Of a DNA stretch of 64,000 bases, positions 45,932 through 55,176 are shown piece by piece (the stretch's first letter is position 1; each line of letters starts with the position of its first letter). The notes under the pieces are model-generated. The model was not told where the DNA came from. It did no database searches and worked only from the letters and a program-made list of their open reading frames with translations. The translations under genes and the position numbers were made by a program. The stretch lies in assembly GCF_900107035.1 (NCBI RefSeq), contig NZ_FNOJ01000002.1, forward strand, positions 1 through 64,000, in the 5' to 3' direction. The stretch is from Alicyclobacillus hesperidum (GTDB taxonomy: Bacteria; Bacillota; Bacilli; Alicyclobacillales; Alicyclobacillaceae).

Positions 45932-46890
45932 CACTGCCGTTCGATGTATTCTCCCATATCCCGATACTTATGGTATCGCGCGGCCAGAAGTTCATCAATA
46001 GGAATCTGCGAAAGTTCACGTAAAGTTGCCACGACCTTTTCGCGCACCGACTGCACCATAGCCTTAGGATCTTTTTGAGCGCCGCCGCGCGGTTCGGCGA
46101 TCACGCCATCGACAATGCCGAGATCGAGCAAATCGGCCGCAGTCAAACGCATAACCTCAGCAGCCTTCGGACCGAGTTTACTGTCTTTCCACAGAATGGC
46201 AGCCGCGGATTCGGGGGCAATGACTGAATACCAGGCATAGTCAAGCATGAAGATGCGGTCTGTGATGCCGAGTCCCAGTGCGCCCCCACTGCCTCCTTCG
46301 CCGGTCACGATGGAGATGGTCGGCGTCCGCAACCCAGACATTTCCAGAAGGTTTTCCGCGATGGCGACGCTTTGTCCGCGTTCCTCCGCCGACATCCCCG
46401 CATATGCACCGGGCGTATCGATAAAAAACACCACGGGGCGACCAAATTTCTCAGCCTGACGCATCAAGCGCAGAGCCTTCCGGTAGCCCTCCGGGTTTGC
46501 CATACCAAAATTGCGGCGAATGTTTTCCTTCGTATCGCGGCCCTTTTGATGCCCAATCACCGTGATGGGATGGCCCGCGACGAGACCGATGCCGCCTACG
46601 ATGGTTGGGTCGTCCGCAAAATGCCTGTCGCCGTGCAACTCGAGGAACTCGTCGCAAATCCCCTTGATATAGTCGAGCGTCGTCGGACGGCCAATTTGCC
46701 TGGCCAATTGTACGCGCTGCCAGGCGGTCAAATTGGCATACGTGGTCTCCGTCAACTCTTCGAGCCGCTCTTCCAGCTTCCTTAATTCGCCGTGTAAATC
46801 TAAGCCATTCTTCTCCATGAACGACTTCAGCTCTGCGATTTTACCTTGAAGTTCGGCTATCGGTTTTTCAAAGTCGAGTTCAGTCGGCAT
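45931..46890 (-). CDS. accA: Acetyl-CoA carboxylase carboxyltransferase subunit alpha
   Basis: A 319-residue subunit that with AccD moves the carboxyl group from biotin to acetyl-CoA, starting fatty acid synthesis. Motifs: LDFEKPIAELQGKIAELK at the start, GHQKGRDTKENIRRNFGM, PVVFFIDTPGAYAG, and VTGEGGSGGALGLG. ATG 46890 lies inside the end of accD (11-base overlap), indicating coupled, stoichiometric translation. Confidence 0.97.
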   Translation of the reverse strand: MPTELDFEKPIAELQGKIAELKSFMEKNGLDLHGELRKLEERLEELTETTYANLTAWQRVQLARQIGRPTTLDYIKGICDEFLELHGDRHFADDPTIVGGIGLVAGHPITVIGHQKGRDTKENIRRNFGMANPEGYRKALRLMRQAEKFGRPVVFFIDTPGAYAGMSAEERGQSVAIAENLLEMSGLRTPTISIVTGEGGSGGALGLGITDRIFMLDYAWYSVIAPESAAAILWKDSKLGPKAAEVMRLTAADLLDLGIVDGVIAEPRGGAQKDPKAMVQSVREKVVATLRELSQIPIDELLAARYHKYRDMGEYIERQ

Positions 46891-47779
46891 CGGCCCACCC
46901 CCGAGCTGTATGGATGCGGACGATGGCCGCCAACGCATCGCGCATTTGCTTGCGGTGCACGACTTTGTCAACCATGCCGTGCTTCAAATTGAATTCGGCT
47001 GTCTGAAAGTCATCTGGTAGCTTCTGGCGCATGGTCTGCTCGACGACACGGCGTCCGGCAAATCCAAACATAGCCCCAGGCTCGGCGATGATGATATCGC
47101 CAAGGCTCGCGAAGCTAGCACTGACGCCACCCGTGGTCGGATGTGTGATAACTGAGACAAACAGCACACCACTATCGTGCATCCGGCGCAAAGCGACGCT
47201 TGTTTTGGCCATTTGCATCAACGACAAAATGGCCTCTTGCATGCGCGCGCCGCCTGAAGCCGTAAACAAAATCAACGGCTTGCGCTCGACACACGCCCGT
47301 TCCATCGCGCGCGTCAGTTTTTCACCGACAGCCGCTCCCATACTCCCCATCATAAAGCCGGGATCCATGACAGCCATCAAGACTGGCATGCCGTCGATCT
47401 CGCCTCTCCCTGTCAGTGCACCTTCCACCATTCCTGTCGCACTTTGAGCCTTCGCCAATTTCGACTCGTATTCAGGAAAACCTAGCGGATTGGTCGACGT
47501 GATTCCCGCGTCGAGTTCAATGAATGTACCTGTGTCCAGCGTCAACTCGACGCGTGTTCGCGCATCGACGCGAAAATGAAAATTGCACTCCGGACAAGTG
47601 TACACGTGCTTTTGTAGCTCTTTGGCCATCAATAGATTGCCGCACGCCTCACACTTTTGCACAAGCCCTTTGGGCACGTCGCGCTCGACGACTTCAGGCG
47701 GTTTCTGAACAGGTTTGGGTTCGGCAGCCGTCCCTAGGGTGGCATATTGGCGCCGCCTGTAAAACAGGTCCTTTAACAC
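46880..47779 (-). CDS. accD: Acetyl-CoA carboxylase carboxyltransferase subunit beta
   Basis: A 299-residue subunit with the N-terminal zinc ribbon (KCEACGNLL and YTCPECNFH) and the crotonase-like core (FTASGGARMQEAILSLMQMA, THPTTGGVSASFASLGD). It starts at GTG 47779 with AGGTGG upstream. It follows a 64-residue gene and dnaE, as commonly seen in Firmicutes. Confidence 0.97.
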   Translation of the reverse strand: MLKDLFYRRRQYATLGTAAEPKPVQKPPEVVERDVPKGLVQKCEACGNLLMAKELQKHVYTCPECNFHFRVDARTRVELTLDTGTFIELDAGITSTNPLGFPEYESKLAKAQSATGMVEGALTGRGEIDGMPVLMAVMDPGFMMGSMGAAVGEKLTRAMERACVERKPLILFTASGGARMQEAILSLMQMAKTSVALRRMHDSGVLFVSVITHPTTGGVSASFASLGDIIIAEPGAMFGFAGRRVVEQTMRQKLPDDFQTAEFNLKHGMVDKVVHRKQMRDALAAIVRIHTARGWADAD

Positions 47780-47807
47780 GACTCCACCTCGTTTTGCAGT
47801 GGTTCCA

Positions 47808-48002
47808 TCACAAAGAAGAGTGCAGAATCTCCTTCAGGATTTCCTGCCCCTCATCCAATTCGCTCTCGGGTATCAAAATTTCGAACTGCTCTTTCGCGCC
47901 ACGCGCTTGCCTCACTTTGACTAGGAAGCCCTCTTCCGTCAACTTGTTCCGAATCTGGTCAGCCTGGCGGGCTGTCGGTGCGATGTAGATGACCGTCCAC
48001 AT
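47808..48002 (-). CDS. Small DUF2007-like protein between dnaE and accD
   Basis: A 64-residue protein: MWTVIYIAPTARQADQI, then LTEEGFLVKVRQARG and a C-terminal EILIPESELDEGQEIL. The pattern (a strand, a helix with A-x-x-I, two strands, helix) is that of DUF2007-type putative signal-transducing or regulatory proteins; genes in this position are sometimes misnamed glutamate decarboxylase. ATG 48002 has AGGAGCG eight bases upstream. Role unknown. Confidence 0.75.
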   Translation of the reverse strand: MWTVIYIAPTARQADQIRNKLTEEGFLVKVRQARGAKEQFEILIPESELDEGQEILKEILHSSL

Positions 48003-48167
48003 TCGATCTTCGCTCCTAGCAAGCAAAATGAGAATTCTTGCAAGCATTATATCACGATCAGACAGAGTGGGCTGGCCCCACTCCTTGTCTCTACCATAGC
48101 ACAATTAGACAAGAGGGCAAGCACGGCCCGTTTCTACCCTACGACAGTCGACCTCAGCGTATGCCCC

Positions 48168-51100
48168 TTAACGCGATTTCTTCGGCGCTTCACGCACACG
48201 CACGTTGCCGATGCCCACGACCTCTTCAAGCAGTGTCACAAGTTCAGGCGTCACCTCGACACACCAACGCTCGCCGAGCAGGCGTGTCCGCCTTGCCGTC
48301 GCGTCGTATAGCGCCACAGGCGTCGCGCCCGGGAATGCAGACAAGGCCGCCTGCACGCGGCGCAGAGTCGATCCGCCCTTGTTTCCCGCGTAGCGAATAT
48401 ACAGGATTTTGGTTCCCTCGTCAGATGTTGACGACCGCAAAGGCGGATCGTCCGCTGGGAATCCAAATTCCAGTGTGAGGCCCGCAAATTGACGAGCTTC
48501 CTCGGCGCGTTTCCACGCTTCTTCGAACATTTGTTGTTTGGCCGACGGCGCGGCAGCGTCCGGAAAGAATTCATCAAAAGCTCCCGCCAAGAGCAGGCTG
48601 TCTAACGCCTTGCGGTTGACCAGGCGCGATTGTATGCGCTGAAGAAAATCGACAAGCGACGAAAATGGACGCTCGCGGCGCAGAGAGAGAATGTGTTCGA
48701 CCGCCGCCTCTCCGACATTGCGAATGGCGAGCAAACCTGTACGAATGGCGCCGTCGGCATCCACTGCATAACCGCGCTCACTGTGCACGACCGACGGCGG
48801 CAAGACCGCGATGCGATGCCTGCGCGCATCCTGCTCATACGTTCGAATCTTGTCTGGTGCACCCATGGCCATGGTCATCAAGGCAGCCAGAAATTCCGGC
48901 AGATGGTGAGCTCGTAGGTAGGCCGTGCGATACGCCAGCACCGCATAGGCGGCGGCATGTGAGCGATTGAAACCGTAGTCGGCAAAACGGACGATTAAGT
49001 CGTAAACATCATGGGCCGTCGCGGCGTCGTAACCGTTGCGCAAGCATCCGTCGACAAAGCGCGATCGCTCTTCATCGAGGATGTCCCGCTTTTTCTTGGA
49101 TACAGCCCGCCGCAACAGATCGGCCTGGCCGAGGGAGAAACCCGCCATCAAGCTGGCAATTTGCATAATTTGTTCCTGGTAGACGATCACGCCGTACGTA
49201 TCCTGCAAAATGGGTTTCAAATCCGGATGCGGATAGCTTACCGCGACGCGCCCGTGCTTAGCGTCACAAAACGCAGGAATGTTTTCCATGGGCCCTGGTC
49301 GGTTCAACGAGATCACGGCGACGATGTCGTCGAGCGTCGTCGGCCGCAGCTGCTTAAGAACCCGACGCATGCCTGGCGACTCCAATTGAAACACGCCGTT
49401 GGTCTCCGCGCGCGTCAGCATGTCGTAGGTCGCGGGATCGTCTGTCGGTATCTGCCGCCAATCGACCATTTCACCTGTGCGCTCGCGGATGGAACGGATA
49501 CAGGCGTCGACGAGCGTCAGCGTCCGCAACCCGAGAAAATCCATTTTCACGAGCCCCAGAGCCTCGATGTCGTCCATGGCGTACTGCGTCACAGGCGCGC
49601 CATCGCCGCCAGGATCGAGCGGAACCCAGTCGACAAGCGGCCCCGGTGCAATGACCACGCCCGCCGCGTGAATCGAAGTATGATGAGGCAATCCTTCAAG
49701 CCGCACCGCGGCGTCGTACAGGCGCAAGGCCGCCTCCGCCCCCTCGATGATCCGCTCAAATGAAGGGACCTGTGCGCGTACCGCCGAAAGCGTCACTCCC
49801 GGCTGCCCTGGCACCAACTTGCTTAATTGATCCACCAGTTGCGGATCAGCCCCCAGCATTCGGCCTGCATCGCGCAAGGCTGCGCGGGCGGCGAGTGTGC
49901 CAAACGTACCAATTTGGGCGACGCGATCCCGTCCGTACTTGTCGACCACATACGAGATGACTTCGCCCCGCCGCTCGTATTCGAAGTCAGTATCAATATC
50001 GGGGAGCGAGACTCGCTCGGGGTTTAGAAACCGCTCGAAGAGCAATTGGTTAGCCATCGGGTCGACATCTGTAATGCGCAGTGCGTAGGCGACAAGACTG
50101 CCTGCCGCCGAACCGCGGCCAGGCCCTGTCGAGATACCTCGTTGATGCGCATAGCGAATGAAATCTGCGACAACTAAGAAATAATCCGCATACCCCATGT
50201 TGCAGATGACGTCCAACTCGTACTGCAAACGCCGTTCAATCTCGCCGGTCACATCGCCGTAGCGTGAGGTCGCACCGACGCGCGCAGCCTCCCGCAAAAC
50301 GATTTCGCTCGGGCGCCCGTCTTTGGTCTGGTAACGCGGCATCTGTACTTGGTACAAAGGGAGGTGCAACTTACACTCGTCCGCGATCGCAACGGTGTTT
50401 TGCAGAGCCTCAGGCAAATTGGCAAACCGCCTGGACATCTCGTCAGCGCCGACCAAAGCAAACCGATCGGTCGGCCAAATATCCTCGGCATCGGGGCGGT
50501 CGAGAGCGGCATAGGCGCGATGCAACTTTGCGTCCTCCGGAAAGCGATAACGGGCGTCGTTTGTAGCGACCAAAGGCACATCCCAAAGCCTCGCTGCGCG
50601 CAGCAAGCCCGGCAACCCCTGGCGCTCGACCATTTTTTGGTGGTCTTGTACATCGATGTACACTTGCCCTGCCGGGCAGGCGCCGAGCAAGGTCTGTAAC
50701 GACCGCTGTGCCGCTTGTTCGTCGCCTGCTGCATATTGCGCCAGCAAGCGGGATTCCCCACCACCGATGAGACAGATCAAATCTGTCGCATGCATAGCGA
50801 GTTCGTCCACCCGAATGAACGGGACGGGTCCATTCGCCCTCGCGCATGTGACGAGCCGCGTCAAAGCCCGATACCCGGCCAGCCCACGCGCAAGCAGCAC
50901 AACCGTTTCCAACTCTCGCCGCCATTCGCTGCGCGCGCGCGCTACAGGTTCCTCTACCCCTTGTGTCCGCAAGTCGATTTGCAGCTGACAGCCAATCACC
51001 GGTTCGACGCCTCGCGCCTTCGCCTGGCGGTAGAACGAGACCGCGCCGTACATCCCGTTTGTGTCCGTCAGCGCGATTGCCGGCATCTCATACAGGGCAG

Positions 51101-51185
51101 CCGCCTCGACGAGATCCTCGATGCGCAACAGGCTCTCGCGAAACGAATAGGCACTGTGCACGTGCAGGTGGACGAAATCAGCCAA
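48168..51185 (-). CDS. dnaE: DNA polymerase III alpha subunit DnaE, short form
   Basis: A 1005-residue C-family polymerase. It has the PHP domain (FVHLHVHSAYSFRESLLRI), palm with GPGRGSAAGSLVAYAL and PDIDTDFEYERR, MDFLGLRTLTL, and FQLESPGMRRVL, then the tandem helix-hairpin-helix (GLLAIRNVGEAAVEHIL). After residue about 890 the usual segment with LG-x-Y-x-S-x-HP and the OB-fold is missing; the chain goes from a short acidic linker straight to the C-terminal domain (LYIRYAGNKGGSTLRRVQAAL). Bacillus DnaE is about 1115 residues. The start is TTG 51185 with AGAGGTGA upstream, six bases after ytoI. Confidence 0.94.
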   Translation of the reverse strand: MADFVHLHVHSAYSFRESLLRIEDLVEAAALYEMPAIALTDTNGMYGAVSFYRQAKARGVEPVIGCQLQIDLRTQGVEEPVARARSEWRRELETVVLLARGLAGYRALTRLVTCARANGPVPFIRVDELAMHATDLICLIGGGESRLLAQYAAGDEQAAQRSLQTLLGACPAGQVYIDVQDHQKMVERQGLPGLLRAARLWDVPLVATNDARYRFPEDAKLHRAYAALDRPDAEDIWPTDRFALVGADEMSRRFANLPEALQNTVAIADECKLHLPLYQVQMPRYQTKDGRPSEIVLREAARVGATSRYGDVTGEIERRLQYELDVICNMGYADYFLVVADFIRYAHQRGISTGPGRGSAAGSLVAYALRITDVDPMANQLLFERFLNPERVSLPDIDTDFEYERRGEVISYVVDKYGRDRVAQIGTFGTLAARAALRDAGRMLGADPQLVDQLSKLVPGQPGVTLSAVRAQVPSFERIIEGAEAALRLYDAAVRLEGLPHHTSIHAAGVVIAPGPLVDWVPLDPGGDGAPVTQYAMDDIEALGLVKMDFLGLRTLTLVDACIRSIRERTGEMVDWRQIPTDDPATYDMLTRAETNGVFQLESPGMRRVLKQLRPTTLDDIVAVISLNRPGPMENIPAFCDAKHGRVAVSYPHPDLKPILQDTYGVIVYQEQIMQIASLMAGFSLGQADLLRRAVSKKKRDILDEERSRFVDGCLRNGYDAATAHDVYDLIVRFADYGFNRSHAAAYAVLAYRTAYLRAHHLPEFLAALMTMAMGAPDKIRTYEQDARRHRIAVLPPSVVHSERGYAVDADGAIRTGLLAIRNVGEAAVEHILSLRRERPFSSLVDFLQRIQSRLVNRKALDSLLLAGAFDEFFPDAAAPSAKQQMFEEAWKRAEEARQFAGLTLEFGFPADDPPLRSSTSDEGTKILYIRYAGNKGGSTLRRVQAALSAFPGATPVALYDATARRTRLLGERWCVEVTPELVTLLEEVVGIGNVRVREAPKKSR

Positions 51186-51191
51186 CGCGAT

Positions 51192-52499
51192 TCACCTCTC
51201 GATCCATTGTGCAGTCAACAAGGCCTTGGCGAACGCATCCGCCTCATCCTCGATGACGACCTCCACTTTCGCGTAGCGCCTACCATAATCGAGTACCTTT
51301 GCGCGCGCGTCGATGGTACTATCGACCGGTACCGGTCGCAGCATATACAGCGTCATGTTTTCGACCACCATGTCGGCGTGACGCACACGCCGCAAGCAAA
51401 CGCGTGCCGCCTCTTGAATGATGGTCGTCAGCGGCCCGCTCGCGAGCGTCCCGCCGCTTGTCGTCATCTGCGGCGTCACCTGTCCGCGCAAGAGCACCTG
51501 GCCATCCCCAGACTCCACCGACGTGAAATCGCGAACTACTAAATCTTCCACCGTTTCTGCCACCTGTGGCTGCCGACTCATAATTTGTAGAGCCCGAATC
51601 ACATCCTGACGAGTCAAGACGCCGACGAGATTGCGATCACGCACGACCGGCATCATCTCAATGCCTTCAAACGCCATGCGATGAGACGCCGAGGCAATCG
51701 TCGTCTTTGGCGTGACCGTCACCGGATGGCGAGTCATAAAGCGCGCGATGGGCGCAGATGATTCGGCTTCCGCGACGTCGCGTGGGCTGATGATGCCGAC
51801 AAGTCGGCCGTTGCGATCCACCACAGGCACGCGCGAGTGCCCCGTCGCTTCAACCAAGTGGTAATAATCGCGAACCGTATCTACTGGCGTCAGCGTCGAT
51901 AGCGACTGTTCCTGAACGACATCCTCCACGTAGAGAATGTCTTTTTTAATCATTTGATCATACAATGCGCGGTTGATCAGCGTCGCCGTCGTAAACGTGT
52001 CGTACGAACATGAGATGAGCGGCAACTGATATTCGTTGGCAAGTCGCTCGACCATCGGCGACGCCGTAAAGCCACCCGTGATGAGGACGGCTGCCCCACT
52101 CTTGAGCGACATGCGTTGTACTTGCTCGCGGTTGCCGACAATCATCAGGCTACCAGGGTTCAGGTAGCGACTGATGGACTCCGTTTTCATGGCACCGATG
52201 ACGAGGCGCCCCAGCGATTTGTGCAATCCTTCGCGCCCTCCAAGCACCGTCCCTTCGACAATGCGCACCACTTCGGCAAACGTCAGGCGCTCAATCTGTG
52301 CCTTTTCTTTGCGTTCTACACGAACGGTGCCAATGCGGTCGAGCGTCGAGACAAACCCCTCTCGCTCGGCATCTTTGATGGCCCGATAAGCCGTTCCCTC
52401 GGAGACATGCAACACACGGGCAATTTTTCGAACAGAAATCTGCGCGCCAAGCGGCAACGACCGAATGTAGTCGAGAATTTGCTGGTGCTTGGTAACCAC
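51192..52499 (-). CDS. YtoI family HTH-DRTGG-CBS-hotdog protein
   Basis: A 435-residue multidomain regulator. Order: winged helix-turn-helix (residues about 5-60, ISVRKIARVLHVSEGTAYRA), DRTGG domain (residues about 70-180), two CBS domains (residues about 195-305, HSRVPVVDRNGRLVGIIS and MMPVVRDRNLVGVLTRQDV), and a C-terminal hotdog domain (residues about 320-430). This is the architecture of B. subtilis YtoI, also next to dnaE. CBS domains bind adenine nucleotides; the target is unknown. GTG 52499 is chosen because family members start at the matching M-x-TKH-x-QIL. Confidence 0.9.
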   Translation of the reverse strand: MVTKHQQILDYIRSLPLGAQISVRKIARVLHVSEGTAYRAIKDAEREGFVSTLDRIGTVRVERKEKAQIERLTFAEVVRIVEGTVLGGREGLHKSLGRLVIGAMKTESISRYLNPGSLMIVGNREQVQRMSLKSGAAVLITGGFTASPMVERLANEYQLPLISCSYDTFTTATLINRALYDQMIKKDILYVEDVVQEQSLSTLTPVDTVRDYYHLVEATGHSRVPVVDRNGRLVGIISPRDVAEAESSAPIARFMTRHPVTVTPKTTIASASHRMAFEGIEMMPVVRDRNLVGVLTRQDVIRALQIMSRQPQVAETVEDLVVRDFTSVESGDGQVLLRGQVTPQMTTSGGTLASGPLTTIIQEAARVCLRRVRHADMVVENMTLYMLRPVPVDSTIDARAKVLDYGRRYAKVEVVIEDEADAFAKALLTAQWIER

Positions 52500-52630
52500 T
52501 GTCTTCCCTCGCCCAAGGCCGGATGCAAGTCCGCCGATATCTATCTCCATATTACCGAAGAAGCTGGCATCGATCACGCCGCACACAGTGTACAATGTGA
52601 GGTGAGCTTACGAACAGGAGACGTGGACAC

Positions 52631-53521
52631 ATGAACATGTACGACGGCATGCGGCGCGTAGTAGGCATGAAAGGAACTGGGCACCCAGTGCTAGACTGGA
52701 CATGGAGGATCGCGGTCATTCTCTTTTGCGATTTAATTGGCGCTATTTCCGTCAACAACTTTTTGACACCCGCCCGGATTTTGGCCGGCGGCGTCACGGG
52801 CGTTGCGCAGATCATTCACCATTACGTACACATCCTTGGTGTCGGCACGCTGTTTTTCGTCTTTAACATTCCGCTGTTTCTCATTGGATACAAGTATCTG
52901 GGCAGACGGTTTATTTTGCAGACCGGGATTGCCATTCTAGGATTCTCGGTCATTGCCGACGCCGTTCACATTCAATTTCAAACCCCGAAAGACCCTCTTC
53001 TTATGGGCTTGTATGGCGGCGTCTTAAGCGGCCTATCATCCGGTCTCGTGATTCGGGTCGGCGGCTCCATGGGCGGTACGGACATCTTGAGCCTTGTTAT
53101 CAATCGGCTGACGGGCCGCAGCGTCGGGTCCATCGGCTTTGTGATGAACGCCGTCATCGTCATCCTCTCGATGTTCGTCTTTGGCGTGCCGGCGGGACTA
53201 TACACGCTCGTCAGCATGTATGCGGCATCGCGTGTCGTCAGCGGCCTCATGCATTTCCAACAGCGTAAAACGGCGCTCATTGTCACCGAAAAGCCGGCAG
53301 AAGTCAGCAGTGAAATCGGTCAAAAACTCGTACGCGGCAGCACCATCATGCGCGCCTACGGGGCGTATACACAGCGCGAGCGCGGTGTGCTTTTGTGTGC
53401 CATGACCCATCTCGAAATGTCGGACCTGCGAGATTTAGTACAGTCTATCGATCCCAATGCGTTTATCACGATTCTCGATACCACCGAGGTGATTGGCCGC
53501 TTTCGGCAAAACCATCCATAA
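52631..53521 (+). CDS. YitT family membrane protein
   Basis: A 296-residue protein of the YitT/DUF161 family. Five to six membrane helices include FLTPARILAGGVTGVAQIIH and VIRVGGSMGGTDILSLVINR; the C-terminal soluble DUF2179 domain (residues about 215-290) has KTALIVTEKPAEVSSEI, RGSTIMRAYGAYTQRERGVL and ITILDTTEVIGRF. The role in vivo is unclear. AGGAG precedes ATG 52631. It is divergent from ytoI. Confidence 0.92.
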   Translation: MNMYDGMRRVVGMKGTGHPVLDWTWRIAVILFCDLIGAISVNNFLTPARILAGGVTGVAQIIHHYVHILGVGTLFFVFNIPLFLIGYKYLGRRFILQTGIAILGFSVIADAVHIQFQTPKDPLLMGLYGGVLSGLSSGLVIRVGGSMGGTDILSLVINRLTGRSVGSIGFVMNAVIVILSMFVFGVPAGLYTLVSMYAASRVVSGLMHFQQRKTALIVTEKPAEVSSEIGQKLVRGSTIMRAYGAYTQRERGVLLCAMTHLEMSDLRDLVQSIDPNAFITILDTTEVIGRFRQNHP

Positions 53522-53522
53522 C

Positions 53523-53559
53523 AACCTATTCTCATCATTGTTCTTGCAATAGGTTTAAT
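53523..53559 (+). terminator. Possible terminator after yitT
   Basis: AACCTATT (53523-53530) pairs with AATAGGTT (53548-53555), then TAATTCTT. The AT-rich stem is weak. Confidence 0.45.
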
Positions 53560-53628
53560 TCTTACACACCCTGTCCAAACTTCTTCATAGTGATGGAATT
53601 TGCAAGTTGGACAAGGAGTGTGAGATTC

Positions 53629-53859
53629 GTGGCACAAATTCCGCTTCCGTTGGTATTAGCGATGATTGCCATTGGCATTGGCGAGTGGCCGACGGTCAAT
53701 GCTTGGTCAGAAGTGAGCATCTTACATCATGCACTTGTGCATGGTCTCTTTGCGTTCGCAGGTGCATTGGCGGGCTTTCAGACGGCCTGGTGGACTCGGC
53801 GCGCGGAGGATTCTGCATTTGCACAGCATGAAGACAGCGATAGTGAGGTGATATCGTGA
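53629..53859 (+). CDS. Tiny two-helix membrane protein A
   Basis: A 76-residue protein with two membrane helices (IPLPLVLAMIAIGIGEW and VHGLFAFAGALAGFQTAWW), joined by a short loop with His-His (LHHALVHG), and an acidic tail. GTG 53629 has AAGGAG ten bases upstream; an ATG at 53593 is in frame but has no ribosome site. Its stop overlaps the next start (GTGA). Not recognised; the helix-edge histidines are notable. Confidence 0.65.
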   Translation: MAQIPLPLVLAMIAIGIGEWPTVNAWSEVSILHHALVHGLFAFAGALAGFQTAWWTRRAEDSAFAQHEDSDSEVIS

Positions 53860-54056
53860 AACAAAATCCTTTGCTGTACGTTGTCACGCTCTACGTATCC
53901 GCGGCGGTCCTGGTACTCGTGTTCCTACCTGGACTGATCAACGAGGAAGGACATTTCTCTCATTTCGTTCAGCATTTGTTGATTATCGCAGGCGCAGCCA
54001 CATTCGCTTACGCAGCAGAGCGCTTGCGACAACTGGCCGGACAGCGCAAGGCGTGA
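53856..54056 (+). CDS. Tiny two-helix membrane protein B
   Basis: A 66-residue protein with two membrane helices (LLYVVTLYVSAAVLVLVFLP and LLIIAGAATFAYAAERL) and a His-bearing loop EEGHFSHFVQHL between them. GTG 53856 has GAGGTGATATC upstream, inside the end of protein A. The coupling and matched design suggest the two form one complex. The F-V-Q-H-L segment loosely recalls CtaG-type membrane proteins, but the similarity is too short to name. Confidence 0.65.
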   Translation: MKQNPLLYVVTLYVSAAVLVLVFLPGLINEEGHFSHFVQHLLIIAGAATFAYAAERLRQLAGQRKA

Positions 54057-54148
54057 TCGTAAAATACGACGTAGAACAAGAAAAGTACCCCCACAGATAC
54101 GCCTCATCGCGGCGAATGTTATGGTAGCACGCAAATGAGGTGAATTAC

Positions 54149-54859
54149 GTGGCAAGAGGCTTGTTTGTCGCAATGTTTTCGACCGCTGCGGCGCTCGTCG
54201 TCACAGCATACGGATCAAACGTTCTCGCGGCATCGAACCCGGTTCCGCTGCTTACTGCGTACAGCAACGCGATAGACAACGGAACCGGAAACGCGACCAT
54301 GCCATCGCGCCCCTCGTCGAACAAGTCCAACAAGTCGGACATTAACCACATCATCACAGAATTTGAGCAGGCTATCGCACCCTATCAGCACATTCAACCC
54401 AAGAAAATTCCACATCCTGATAAAAACAACGACACGGCACCGGAACTGACATCGCCAAACGACATGGCCTTGGCACTTGAGCAGACACTGAATGCGTATC
54501 AGGCGGCCACGCACAATGACGTGGTGGCACAAGCCCAACTACAAATCGCTGTCAATGCCTATATCGCGGCCTTGCAGGAGGCCGTCTCGACATCCCAGAC
54601 CGTCCTCTTGACCGCACAAGAGCCGCAGTCAACAAACGTGATTTCCTATTTGGAAGATGCACTCGTCAATCAGAATGCAGTAGAAGCCGGAGTGAAAAAT
54701 TTACGGCAGGCTGCAGCCGAAAAAGATTCATCGGCGATACTCTCCATTTTGACAGACATGACCCAAGAGGAAGAACAAAAAGTAGCTGATATTCGAACGG
54801 CGTCGCGTATCTTGGAAAAGTCGACAAGCTCGTTGCTTGCTAAACTGCCAAATAACTAG
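54149..54859 (+). CDS. Exported helical protein of unknown function
   Basis: A 236-residue exported protein. The signal peptide (VARGLFVAMFSTAAALVVTAYG, cut after VLA) starts at GTG 54149, which has GAGGTG upstream. The mature part has a polar P/N/K-rich region (residues about 30-95) and a C-terminal alpha-helical half (residues about 100-236, with MALALEQTLNAYQAATHND and ALQEAVSTSQ). No cysteine, no anchor, no catalytic motif. It lies 92 bases after the two tiny membrane proteins on the same strand, with a terminator behind. Confidence 0.7.
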   Translation: MARGLFVAMFSTAAALVVTAYGSNVLAASNPVPLLTAYSNAIDNGTGNATMPSRPSSNKSNKSDINHIITEFEQAIAPYQHIQPKKIPHPDKNNDTAPELTSPNDMALALEQTLNAYQAATHNDVVAQAQLQIAVNAYIAALQEAVSTSQTVLLTAQEPQSTNVISYLEDALVNQNAVEAGVKNLRQAAAEKDSSAILSILTDMTQEEEQKVADIRTASRILEKSTSSLLAKLPNN

Positions 54860-54941
54860 AACCAGATCCCTTCATGTGTGCGTTGTTTTTACATGAGGCC
54901 TCCCCACAGGGGCATTCCATGATGGGCCGCCTCTCACACAT

Positions 54942-54973
54942 ATGGCCGGATCAGGCCATGGAAGGTCTTTTTT
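54942..54973 (+). terminator. Terminator after the exported helical protein
   Basis: ATGGCC (54942-54947), 6-base loop, GGCCAT (54954-54959), GGAAGGTC, then six T (54968-54973). An upstream TTCCATG can extend the stem with CATGGAA. Confidence 0.75.
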
Positions 54974-55115
54974 GTGTTTGCAACGCATCTAAACATGGCT
55001 AATCGCTCCTCGTCCAAATCTTAGGCGGGATCGTTGGCAGTCTGTCTGATAATAAAGGGCGACACAGAACTATGGGGTGCGTAAACATCGGCAACTACTC
55101 TCCTATAACAAAATG
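54974..55115. other. Intergenic stretch between convergent units
   Basis: This 142-base stretch lies between the terminator of the exported protein and that of nagB. I see no open frame with a ribosome site and no further structure. Confidence 0.6.
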
Positions 55116-55148
55116 CCCGATGCTTGACGACTGGGTTCAAGCATCGGG
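55116..55148 (-). terminator. Terminator after nagB
   Basis: CCCGATGCTTG (55116-55126) and CAAGCATCGGG (55138-55148) form a perfect 11-bp stem with an 11-base loop; the minus strand continues CATTTTGTT. Confidence 0.85.
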
Positions 55149-55176
55149 AGACAGCCTTGTTGATGGATTCCTCAAC

